Counted from the stretch's first letter, positions 1 to 7,576 are shown. The stretch: 10,458 nt of DNA from Euperipatoides rowelli (GCA_003024985.2 PXIH01S0051266.1); one strand, 5' to 3'. Numbers and translations: made by a program. Notes: generated by a model not told the origin, from the sequence alone.

Positions 1-455
1 GAATATGAAGAAATGATGAATTAAATATGACTTTTAAGGTAAAAATAAACCATTTTAGCTTTTGTTTACAATAGCATTCATAATACACTTTAATAATTTT
101 ATTTCTAGTTTTTTAATAATAAACGCTAATAATACCTAAATGATTAAATCTATGAATGTGAAATCACAGCGCGTGAAAATCTTGCACTTGCACTTTTCTA
201 TAAAGGTGACTGACCATTTTCGTTTTATTATAGGATACTGTATATAAAAAAGGCAACATATTAAATCAAAAAAAAATCTGTGATATTATTCAGAGAAGAA
301 AAAATAATTTTTTAATTTTAAAAAATAATAATGAAATTTGCTTCTTTAGATTTCTGAGTAGCTTGAATATTTGACCTAATGTGCTGTAGATACAATAAAT
401 ACATAAGAGATAGATTAGGATCCTATTCTAGACCGTCTGTTTAAAAACANATAAA

Positions 456-615
456 ATAGTTAAAAATATTTTAAAAACACAAAGTTTAAAAAAATTAAAC
501 TTACATCAAATGGTAGCAAAATTATTTAATAATTTGCCAATTTGATACACTAGTACAAATTAATTTTATTCAGAAAAGCTAAAATTAAGATAGTTAAAAA
601 TATTTTTAAAAACAC
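456..615. repeat. Short direct repeat pair (456-480 and 590-615)
   Basis: The segment at 456-480 (starts ATAGTTAAAAATATTTT, ends AAAAACAC) recurs at 590-615 with one extra T, a 25/26-base match 134 bp apart. The sequence is low-complexity A/T but the match runs through non-homopolymeric ends (ATAGT, AACAC). This suggests a local duplication or two copies of a small dispersed repeat. The intervening DNA is not duplicated. Confidence 0.5.
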
Positions 616-643
616 TATAAGACTTTTTTTTATACAGTACGTA

Positions 644-684
644 CCTAAATTATGGTATGCGCTAAGCGAATATCATAACTTAGG
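644..684. repeat. Imperfect hairpin next to TAGGCCTA palindrome
   Basis: Arms at 644-658 and 670-684 are inverted copies (CCTAAATTATGGTAT against the complement of ATATCATAACTTAGG), matching at 13 of 15 positions with one G-T wobble among the exceptions. The loop is 11 nt. The palindrome TAGGCCTA follows at 689-696. It could be the remnant of a small inverted-repeat transposon or a chance hairpin. No target-site duplication is obvious. Confidence 0.45.
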
Positions 685-2342
685 AACATAGGCCTACTGT
701 ATAAAAGCCAGTAAAGCTTGTGCTGTCCTATGTTAACATATGAATTACCTGCATCAGACAATGAGTTTTTTTTAAAAGTAGAGTTCACTTAAATAAAGAA
801 GATCATTTTGATCCAGACATTTACTACATATCAAGCAAAATTTAATGGTGATAAATTCTTCACATTTTTAATTTTTGCCATCCCCGAATATTCAGTGTCT
901 CATTGGCAATAGGTTTTCAGGTCAAAGACTATTAAACAAGCTTAGCATTTAGAAATTAGAGAAAGCTTAAATGCTATTTACTAGGACCTCCCCACAGCCA
1001 TGCTAATTCACATCTTTATAATCATGTTTAGTATTTTAATGGCAGCAGAATATATTGAGAGAAAAATAGTATTTCATCTGGAAAGAAAGTGCCTTAATCT
1101 AGATCTAGTTCTACTGAATAAAAAAAATGTTTCCTAATGATTTTTAAAAATTTTAATCATCAAAGAAAAAATTTCTAGCTGTTACTCACTGTCAAAATAA
1201 TTAATTGAAGGGGTGAGAATGATTTAATCCAAAGCCACACTTTTAGCAAAAATGATATTTTGAATTAGTTCACCTGGGTAGCTCATATCAAAATATTTTA
1301 AGATTCTGTTTAAAGATGGCAAAGCATTTTGAAAACTTAAAAAAACCCATTAGGCTAACATGGTTTATAGCCTTTTTCTCAACTTTCAAATCACTCTCCT
1401 TAAAAAATGTTCATTTTTTGGCTGTGGATTACATCATTCTCTCACATTCAATTGTCTACCATTCTTTATAAAAACTTTTAATCCATTTATTTTTGGAATT
1501 AAAAAAGTAGGGGAGCCCAAATTTTTTGTGAATATATAGACTAACGTAGAATTCCGTCAATGGATGGGTACCCCTATTTCTTTGCCAAAATTATGTAAAG
1601 TGTACCATCATCAAACAAGAGCATCGTCACCACACTTAAACCTTTTGATCAATCTGAAAGAAATAAAAGCTCCACTAATCAACTGCCACCCGCCCCTAGT
1701 TTTTACTTTTAAAGAATTCTGATTCTAGCCAAACAAGTGTGCCTCTAAGGCAATTTTGCAGTGCATTGTGGTAAATCTAAGGTTCTCTAGCATGGCACTG
1801 AACAAAGGTGCCACCTCATTTTCCTCCTGAATGAATGTGATGCACATTTATTCAATATTCTACACCTCATATAATGCTGAAACATATCCATTTTGTACAA
1901 GAGCTAGCAGTGAAAAGGTGCCAAGCACTGAATATGAATGATTTTCACACATAAGAGGTCAACTGATTGAACAGTGATTTTATCTCCCATTTTTTTTTTC
2001 AAAAGCTATAAAGAAGGAGTAATATTGCTCTTATGAAGAGAGACTGGCACTGAGCTGACCACTTCATACCACTATTTTGTGTTTATATGAAGTTTTGTAC
2101 AACTATTATGAAAAACAAAAAGTGATCTGCAATCTGATTGGGCCCTTACACAGGATGTAAATTAAAGACCACAAAGCACTTCCAGAGTGCATTTAAAGAT
2201 CATAGAATTAAATTCACTAGACTAAATCTCCATTGGCCATTTACCCATAAAATTTAAAATTAAGCCTCCTAGTTGTTAAATAACAATATTGATGAATGCT
2301 TGGTTGACCATAGATGATGCTCAAGTCTATCTGGCTGCTTTT

Positions 2343-2371
2343 TATGTGGATTTCTATTTTAGATCCACATA
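2343..2371. repeat. Perfect 9-bp inverted repeat at minisatellite edge
   Basis: TATGTGGAT at 2343-2351 is exactly complementary to ATCCACATA at 2363-2371, with an 11-nt spacer. The right arm ends where the first minisatellite-like units begin (AAAAATCCCTATAAG at about 2380). Hairpins can promote replication slippage, so the position at the array boundary is suggestive, but nothing similar is seen at the right boundary. Confidence 0.55.
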
Positions 2372-2940
2372 GGAAAAACAAAAATCCCTATAAGAAGAAC
2401 CAAAATACAGTTGAACCAAAATGACTACAAAAGAGGTAAAAATACCCACAAGAAGAACCAAAATCCCTATAAAAGCAAAATCTCTATAAGAATATCCTAA
2501 TTCTCCTAAATTCACAATACTTATAACTTAAGAAAAGGTTTGAGCCCTATAAGAATCCAAATTAAAATCTTTATCAAGTCATAAATCTTACAAGAAGAGT
2601 CAAAATCCCTATAAAGTCCAAATCCCTATAAAGATAAAAATTCAAATAATAAAAATCCCTATATTAATAATCAAAATTTCTAGAAAGTTCTACTTTATAT
2701 AAAATCCAAAATTCTATGAGAGTCAAAATATCTATCAAAAGAGCCAAAATTCCTATCAGAAAAATCCAATCCCTATAAGAAAAGTAAGATATTTCTAAGA
2801 ATAAAAAAACCCATTAAATAATTTGTACAAGAAAATTCAAAATCCATGACTTCAAGATCTCTGTAAGAAGAATCAAAATGCCTATAAGGAAGGTCAAAAT
2901 CCCTATAAGGGGAATGAAAATACTTATGATGAGAGCCAAA
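2372..2940. repeat. Diverged left flank of minisatellite
   Basis: Units of the same family as the core array are present but degenerate and irregularly spaced. The common form is CCAAAATCCCTATAAGAAGAA, so TATAAGAAGAAC replaces the TATTAGAAGAGT seen in the core. Clear copies occur around 2380-2400, 2440-2475, 2590-2635 and 2890-2925, separated by stretches where the pattern is barely visible. Older, mutated units at the edge and homogeneous units in the middle are expected of a tandem array that expands by unequal exchange or slippage. The boundary with the core is approximate. Confidence 0.8.
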
Positions 2941-3960
2941 ATTCTTATAAGAGTAGTTAAAATCCCTATTAGAAGAGTCAAAATCCCTATTAGAAGAGTC
3001 AAATCCCTATTAAAAGAGTCAAATCCCTATTAGAAGTCAAACTTCTTGTTAGAAGTCAAAATCCCTATTAAAGAGTCAAAATCCCTGTTAGTCAAATTAC
3101 CTATTAGTAGAGCAAAATACATATTAGAAGAGTCAAAATCCCTATTAGAAGAGTCAAAATCTCTATTAGGAGAGTCAAAATCCCTACTAAGAGGCAAAAT
3201 CCATATTAGAAAAGGTAAAATCCCTATTAAAGGTCAAAATTCCTATTAGAAGTGTCATACTCCCTATTAGAAGAGTTAAAATCCCTATTAAGAATTAAAA
3301 TCCCTATTAAGTCAAAATCTCAATTTGAAGTCAAAATCCTTATTAGAAGTCAAAATCCTTATTAGAAGTCAAAATCCCTATTAGAAGAGTCAAAATCTCT
3401 ATTAGAACAAATCCCTGTTAAAAGAGTCAAAATCCCTGTTAGAAGTCAAAATCCCTATTAAAAGAATCAAATTCCCTATTAGAAGTCAAAATACCTGTCA
3501 GTCAAAATCCCTATTAGACAAAATCCCTATTAGAAGAGTCAAAAATACCTATTAGAAGAGTCAAAATACTATTAGAAGTCAAAATCCCTATTAGAAGAGT
3601 CAAAATCCCTACTAAAAGAGTCAAAATCCCTACTAAAAGTCAAAATCCCTACTAAGAGTCAAAATCCCTACTAAAAGACTCAAAATCCCTACTAAAAGAG
3701 TCAAAATCCCTATTAGAAGAGGCAAAATCCCTGTTAGAAGAGTCAAAATCCCATTAGAAAAGTTAAAATCCCTATTAGAAGTGTCAAAATCCCTATTAGG
3801 AGAGTTAAAATCCCTAAAAAAGAATCAAAATCCCAATTAGAAGTCAAAATCCCTATTGGAAGAGTCAAAATCCCTATTGGAAGAGTCAAAATCCCTATTG
3901 GAAGAGTTAAAATCCCTATTAGAAGAGTAAAAATGCTGTAGAAGAATTAAAGAGCCATAG
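2941..3960. repeat. Minisatellite core, about 50 units of 16-21 bp
   Basis: About 50 consecutive units can be counted by eye. The full unit is 21 bp: TCAAAATCCCTATT followed by AGAAGAG. Frequent shorter versions of 19 bp (missing one AG, giving TTAGAAGTC), 18 bp and 16 bp occur. Variant classes are clustered: five adjacent units with CTACTAA at about 3603-3711, three identical adjacent units with CTATTGG at about 3842-3905, and paired CCTTATT units at about 3338-3366. The array fades by 3921-3960. Open frames of 62 codons (minus, 2814-3002) and 67 codons (plus, 3046-3249) encode only heptad-like translations of the 21-bp unit. The 1-, 2- and 5-bp length variants break frame, so the array is not protein-coding. 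Confidence 0.97.
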
Positions 3961-4348
3961 CCTAATCTCTATTAAAAAATCTAAAGGTTATTTCTTGTAC
4001 AACCTCAGAGTTTGGTGTTTAAAGCAGCAATTCTTAAAATATTATAAAACTAGATTAAAAACAAGAAGTCTTGTTTGAAAGCTCAAATAGCTACAGAATT
4101 CTTCTATTCATCTAGCACATTGTTTTAATTGCCTTCCAACCCTTCTATGAATGAAAAAAATTGATTTCCTGTAATCATTCACCTTTATTTTGCCTGTGAG
4201 TAAATGCTGTGACCTACCTTCAAACATAGTAATTCCTATCTCGATCTTACATTTTATCTACAGTATTTGTCTAAAATGTAAGCCTTGTTTCAGAAATACA
4301 ATCTGAATGTGAAGAATTATAAGCACTGGTTTATGAAGCAGTGAACAA
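3961..4348. other. Unique AT-rich spacer
   Basis: This is non-coding DNA after the minisatellite, with no tandem structure. Ordinary low-complexity stretches are present. I see no recognisable gene or element. Confidence 0.6.
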
Positions 4349-4418
4349 GTAAACAATTTTTTTTTTTAATAAAACTTAAAGTGGCACAATAATCTTACTT
4401 TTGTTTACAAAGTAAACA
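4349..4418. promoter_or_regulatory. Forkhead-type site cluster with inverted pair
   Basis: GTAAACAA occurs at 4349-4356. A perfect inverted pair, TGTTTAC-AAA-GTAAACA, occurs at 4402-4418. TGTTTAC/GTAAACA is the established core for forkhead (FOX) proteins. A 7-bp perfect inverted pair with a 3-bp spacer is better than an isolated match, although AT-rich DNA raises the background for this motif. Function is inferred from motif only. Confidence 0.4.
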
Positions 4419-4534
4419 GGTCACAAGTTTTTTTTTTAAATGTTACTATATTTCAATGGATTGCATTAGGTATGATTTTATTCAGTGATTCTTTTTCTAA
4501 AAATTTTTAAATACATTACAGCATATAGAAAAAG

Positions 4535-4560
4535 ATAGGCTACATTATACTGTAGCTTAT
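4535..4560. repeat. 10-bp hairpin with 6-nt loop
   Basis: ATAGGCTACA at 4535-4544 pairs with TGTAGCTTAT at 4551-4560 across TTATAC, with nine Watson-Crick pairs and one G-T pair. It is compact and isolated. No precursor-length extension is visible, so it is unlikely to be a microRNA. Confidence 0.5.
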
Positions 4561-4608
4561 AGCAAAAAAAAAAAACGTGAAATTTTGGTTCAATTGGCAA
4601 ACAAAATG

Positions 4609-4621
4609 CCCCCCCCCCCCC
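4609..4621. repeat. Poly-C tract (C13)
   Basis: Thirteen consecutive C residues stand in an otherwise AT-rich context. A matching G13 run lies at 5884-5896. Length is probably polymorphic and prone to sequencing error. Confidence 0.95.
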
Positions 4622-4704
4622 AATTACTCATTTTAATTTTATGGTTTGCATCTTTAAATCAGACTAACCTAATTATTAGATTTCAATAACTAATCACTTA
4701 GTCA

Positions 4705-4836
4705 TTGACGTCAAAGAAGTTTGGGAATATCAAGCTATTATCCTTTACATCATTCAAGACATAAAATATTTGGTGACTGAATAAACGGAACTATTGTGGG
4801 GGCTGTATTGATGTCATCATGAAAAAAACCAATCAG
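4705..4836. promoter_or_regulatory. CRE palindrome plus CRE-like/CCAAT pair
   Basis: TTGACGTCAA at 4705-4714 contains the full palindromic cAMP response element TGACGTCA (CREB/ATF family). About 100 bp on, TTGATGTCATCA (4808-4819) is a CRE-like palindromic bZIP-type site, and CCAATCAG (4829-4836) is a strong match to the NF-Y CCAAT box. bZIP and NF-Y sites a short distance apart are a familiar promoter or enhancer arrangement. No transcription start or gene is visible nearby, so an enhancer inside an intron or intergenic DNA is as likely as a promoter. Confidence 0.4.
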
Positions 4837-5063
4837 CTTAAAACTTTAATGCTTCTATGATGAGATTTTGAATAATTCTCAAGAGATAATAAGTTTCATT
4901 GTGTACAGTAGGAAAATAGGGTACTTCAGATAAGCGCTAGGAAGGCTGTGGTTTGGTATATTTAATTGTATGGTGAAGCTGATAGCTGGAAAATCTTCAT
5001 GGGCGATATTTTTAATTATGTTAATGCAATTTGTTTTATTGGGCTGCAAATTAATGTCCTAAT

Positions 5064-5096
5064 GTGCACGTATTTCACTTTAAAAGAAGTGTGCAC
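5064..5096. repeat. Nested repeat with GTGCAC at both ends
   Basis: GTGCAC at 5064-5069 recurs at 5091-5096. Between them CACTT (5076-5080) and AAGTG (5087-5091) form a short inverted pair around TAAAAG. Since GTGCAC is itself a palindrome, the unit could fold as a hairpin. This is weak structural evidence only. Confidence 0.3.
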
Positions 5097-5430
5097 CATC
5101 TAAGATAAATAAGTAAATCGTTATCTTTTTTTTTTTAGATTCTGCCTGTAATGCAGATGATAGTGTGTAAAAAAATAAATAAAAATAATTTAACTTGACA
5201 TTTTCATGTCTACTTTAAAAATATAGTTATTTAAAATTTAAAGCTGTTTTTTTTTTAAGAAAATCTAAAATAAAAAATGTTAAAATCGTCATTTTAATAT
5301 TATAAACTTATTTTTTTGACACCCCTTTAAAAAAAATAAAATTTACATTTGTATATTTTATTGAATCAAAATTCAGGATTCAAATTATGTAATTTATTTA
5401 ATTCTGTTAATATATTTAAAAATATCAATA

Positions 5431-5444
5431 GTTGCCATGGAAAC
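5431..5444. promoter_or_regulatory. RFX X-box 1
   Basis: GTTGCCATGGAAAC matches the RFX-family X-box (two inverted half-sites, GTTGCC and GGAAAC, around AT). RFX factors drive ciliary genes in animals and, with NF-Y and CREB-type factors, some other promoters. The match stands out because the surrounding DNA is AT-rich and a second, near-palindromic X-box occurs 293 bp away. TATATAAA lies at 5628-5635, downstream on the plus strand, but no coding sequence can be attached to it. Confidence 0.5.
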
Positions 5445-5480
5445 TCCTTGCATTAATCTGCCATGATGAAAAAAGAGTGG

Positions 5481-5517
5481 AAAAAAAAAAATTCTTGTGC
5501 TCTTTTTTTTTTTTTTT
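5481..5517. repeat. A11 / T15 inverted homopolymers
   Basis: An A run (5481-5491) is followed after 11 bases by a T run (5503-5517), so the DNA can fold into an A-T hairpin of up to 11 bp. It sits directly left of the GC-richer island at 5518-5620. The T run followed by GGCAG (5518-5522) also resembles a 3' splice acceptor on the plus strand. Confidence 0.7.
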
Positions 5518-5521
5518 GGCA

Positions 5522-5620
5522 GTTTGAGATCTTGCAGCTTGTAAATATGAAAATGAGACTACTCCTGCTGGCGATGCCAGGCGTATGCACAAGATTGTGA
5601 CCAGTGGGAGCTAGGAACCA
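5522..5620. other. GC-richer island of unknown nature
   Basis: This block is clearly richer in G+C than its flanks and has a perfect inverted repeat CTGGC-GAT-GCCAG (5568-5580). Read on the plus strand after the acceptor-like T15-GGCAG, one frame stays open for about 25 codons, includes a short hydrophobic run (RLLLLAM), and stops at TGA near 5598-5600. That is too short to call an exon. It may be a conserved non-coding element between the two X-boxes. I do not recognise it. Confidence 0.3.
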
Positions 5621-5683
5621 AATACGTTATATAAAAACAAGTAACCAAATTTGTTTCTTAGAGCTCTTATGAAAAGGTCATCT

Positions 5684-5785
5684 CTATTTTCGGCAGATTG
5701 TAGTGTGGTCTTTGGGGGTTTTGGTTGTCATAGCAACCATTTTTGTAGCTGGATCTGGGTGGTTGAATAGGATGCACTCTGCCAT
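5684..5785 (-). other. Candidate 33-codon small ORF
   Basis: On the minus strand an ATG at 5785-5783 sits in a strong start context (AAG before it, G after it). It opens a frame of 33 codons beginning MAECILFNHPD and ending HTTICRK, with a TAG stop at 5686-5684. Composition is less AT-biased than the neighbourhood. I recognise no family. The start also forms a YY1-type AAGATGGC (5781-5788), and the frame runs through the X-box at 5724-5737, so regulatory function could explain the same bases. No good 5' splice donor lies in or just after the frame, so if real it would be a self-contained small peptide or upstream ORF. Chance is the leading alternative. Confidence 0.15.
5724..5737. promoter_or_regulatory. 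RFX X-box 2 (near-perfect palindrome)
   Basis: GTTGTCATAGCAAC, extended to GG...CC at 5723-5738, fits the RFX X-box with both half-sites GTTGYC and RGCAAC separated by AT. A palindromic match of this quality is unlikely by chance in AT-rich DNA. Together with X-box 1 it marks 5431-5790 as a candidate RFX-responsive promoter or enhancer. A YY1-like GCCATCTT lies at 5781-5788. Confidence 0.55.
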
Positions 5786-5883
5786 CTTTAAAAAAAAATG
5801 CTATCCTTTTTTAAAAAAACTAGTTGTGCACAAAGGTCAAATTGAAATGAAGTAAAAAAATATGAATTTATATTTTGTGATTA

Positions 5884-5896
5884 GGGGGGGGGGGGG
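5884..5896. repeat. Poly-G tract (G13)
   Basis: Thirteen G residues occur here. It is the strand-opposite counterpart of the C13 tract at 4609-4621. The flanks of the two tracts do not match when inverted, so they are not ends of one inverted repeat as far as I can see. Confidence 0.95.
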
Positions 5897-5940
5897 AGGA
5901 ATGCATTCAACTAAATTATGTTAATGCAATTTATTTTCTT

Positions 5941-6392
5941 AAGATTTAATCTGTAAATTAAAATTAGAAAAGAAATCTCAACTATCTAAATATTTTCATT
6001 ATATTTCTAGTTCTTTACATTTTTATGGCGTAATTATTGCTGAATTGTCAGCTGTTGGAATAATGTTACTGTTGGTTGCCATACAATTGCCAAACATGTG
6101 GGCTAATTTGCAAAAGCTATTAAAAGCCAAAAATCAATATTATTTATTGAATTTAAAAGACCATTTGAAGTATTGGGCTCGTGATATTTTACTAAAATGC
6201 AGTAAATTTGTAGCTACTAGAGTTTTTCATTTTTTTTATGTAACATTAACCCTTTACAATGTACAGTATGTCTGTGTGTGTTTAAGAGGTTAGAATTTTC
6301 TACTATTTTGAATCGACTGATCATATAGCAATACATTATTGTAGAATACAAAACAATCTTGGCATTGACAATTTTATCTTTCTATCACTAAG
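5941..6392. other. AT-rich stretch with a doubtful ORF
   Basis: An 82-codon open frame runs 6045-6293 on the plus strand, but its first codon is TTG; the first in-frame ATG is at 6063. It has a short hydrophobic run near the start, then a lysine/leucine-rich section that reflects AT-rich codons. No domain is recognised and no splice or promoter signal supports it. I treat it as chance. Confidence 0.5.
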
Positions 6393-6847
6393 CAGGAATT
6401 CTCCTTACCAGTCCTTGAAAAATTTTCACCAGTCCACAGAAAAACATCCATAAAAATTAAAAAAAATTCATCCTTATATNACATTATTATTACGGTATTT
6501 TTATTGCTAGTTATTATTGTTAAATGATAAGAGTAAGGATGTAATATTAAAATAGATCTGTAAAAAATAAAATTAAATCTAAATAATTAACTTTACTTCA
6601 TAAAGTCATAAACAATGACTGACAAAGTTTTATATATGCTATAACTCGAACAACTGTGAAGGTAATTTTTTCAACAGCGCTAAAGAACACGATATCAGTA
6701 ACGTTTTCATGTTTGGAGACTCACCACGGCCACACTGCGACTGCTACTATTAAAAAATAAACATAATTCATTGTCTCATATAATTACCGGTCCACGTAAA
6801 ATTATTAGTCGGTCTGGCCGTTCCACAATGATGGTTGAGAAACTCTG
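6393..6847. mobile_element. Probable decayed non-autonomous hAT-type element
   Basis: The right end GGTTGAGAAACTCTG (6833-6847) closely matches the inverse of the CAGNGGTTCTCAACC terminus typical of many animal hAT elements, and is preceded by the kind of ACCGGTCC...GGTCTGGCC sequence often seen inside hAT ends (6785-6820). A plausible degraded left end, CAGGAATTCTCCTTACC, begins at 6393 and is followed by repeated CCAGTCC motifs (6408-6414 and 6430-6436). That gives about 455 bp, in the range of a non-autonomous copy, with no transposase frame. Flanking 8-mers (left TCACTAAG, right CTCTAAAA) are only loosely similar, so a target-site duplication is not established. The right end is more secure than the left. 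Confidence 0.45.
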
Positions 6848-6982
6848 CTCTAAAAAGGTAGAATAGTCATATTGTGATATTTTCTTAATATCCTACATTT
6901 ATAATTCTCAATGTCTGTCGGTTTGGTTATATTTTATTGTAGTCTTATTTAAATTTATTTACTCTTTCTTGTATGTAAACAG

Positions 6983-7051
6983 TGGACCTGGAGGAGCACC
7001 ATTCAGATGAGGCTCTGGTTAAATTGAATAAACTAAAACATACGTGGACAT
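6983..7051 (+). other. Weak candidate exon
   Basis: A pyrimidine-rich tract ending GTATGTAAACAG (6971-6982) resembles a 3' splice acceptor. It is followed by a locally GC-richer stretch open in one frame until TAA at 7096-7098, starting with codons for VDLEEHHSDEALVKLNKLK. A GTAAAA at 7052 could be a donor. The frame also opens just upstream (TAA at 6976-6978), so it is short. I recognise no protein family. Without transcript evidence this is speculative. Confidence 0.15.
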
Positions 7052-7117
7052 GTAAAACATTTGTTCTTGTCTTAACTTTATATTCACCACACTCGTAATG
7101 ATAAAGTTTCGACATAT

Positions 7118-7131
7118 TGTGTGTGTGTGTG
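7118..7131. repeat. (TG)7 microsatellite
   Basis: A pure TG dinucleotide run. The 84-codon minus-strand frame across it (6945-7199) translates the repeat as alternating T and H and is not believable as a gene. Confidence 0.95.
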
Positions 7132-7518
7132 CTCTCATTTATTAAGCTCTGGCTTAATATGATAAGCAGGCAAATTGAACTAGGAAGTATTTGCAACATT
7201 TGGCATTGAAACTGTAAAATTCACACCGTTGGTCATACATATGGTCTAAAAAAAATAAAGAGCCACAGATGTTCAAACAGCTCCTTTGGGGAAGAATTTT
7301 AAAAAATTTAGGGTAAAACAAGCTTTGAAGTTTACTTGGTATCTATATAACAAACTCAGGAGCTTCAATTATTCCAGAAATAGCCTGAGATAGATTTTTA
7401 AAACTTGTATCCACTAGGTGTGGCTTTTGCTAGTAATCAGTAATACTCATTTTGGCAGTGCTGTTTCCTTTATGGCAATTTACTGATAATGAACCTTACC
7501 ATTTATGATATAAATGCA

Positions 7519-7570
7519 GTAGGCCTACATGTGTTTATACTTGTGTTTATACCTTTTTATTTGTTTATAA
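7519..7570. repeat. TAGGCCTA palindrome, 12-bp tandem duplication and FOX-like sites
   Basis: GTAGGCCTAC (7519-7528) is a perfect 10-bp palindrome. It is followed by two tandem copies of a 12-bp unit, GTGTTTATACYT (7531-7542 and 7543-7554). Each copy and the TTGTTTATA near 7560 carry a TGTTTAT core matching the forkhead consensus. This is a small local duplication; any factor binding is speculative. Confidence 0.5.
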
Positions 7571-7576
7571 ATTCCA

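Larger units (their letters stand above)
1..2342. other. AT-rich non-coding stretch
   Basis: No open frame of useful length and no recognisable protein motif is visible on either strand. The DNA is AT-rich with scattered A/T runs. TATA-like strings occur (CTATAAAGG at 199-207, TATATAAAA at 241-249), but no coding sequence follows them, so they are probably chance in DNA of this composition. An ambiguous base is at 450. The segment 1700-2340 is somewhat less A/T-homopolymeric than the first kilobase, but I recognise nothing specific in it. It is best read as intron or intergenic DNA. Confidence 0.75.
5014..5940 (+). repeat. 27-bp element present twice, exactly 900 bp apart
   Basis: The segments 5014-5040 and 5914-5940 match at 25 of 27 positions. 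The shared start is AATTATGTTAATGCAATTT and the rest differs at two bases. Neither flank is duplicated. The sequence contains TAAT-type homeodomain cores and an ATGCAAT string close to the POU octamer (ATGCAAAT). A related string, TGCAAATTAATG, lies at 5045-5056. The two copies flank the X-box island, which favours a reused binding element over chance, but this is inference. Confidence 0.5.

Noticed and set aside
199-249. TATA-box promoter pair
   Set aside because: TATA-like strings are expected by chance in DNA this AT-rich and no coding sequence follows.
2814-3002. 62-codon minus-strand ORF rich in L, I, G and T, resembling a membrane protein
   Set aside because: It is a translation of the minisatellite; the hydrophobic repeat follows the 21-bp unit and unit-length variants break the frame.
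3046-3249. 67-codon plus-strand ORF with ESKSLLE repeats
   Set aside because: It is the same minisatellite read in another frame, with no start, promoter or conserved length.
2372-3960. CRISPR array
   Set aside because: The units are contiguous with no unique spacers, vary in length and lie in a eukaryotic genome without cas genes.
4609-5896. C13 and G13 tracts as ends of one large inverted repeat
   Set aside because: Flanking sequences do not match when one side is inverted.
6045-6293. 82-codon plus-strand ORF with a hydrophobic segment
   Set aside because: It starts at TTG, has AT-driven composition and no recognisable domain, and no splice or promoter support.
6945-7199. 84-codon minus-strand ORF
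   Set aside because: It runs through the TG microsatellite (alternating T and H residues) and shows no family resemblance.
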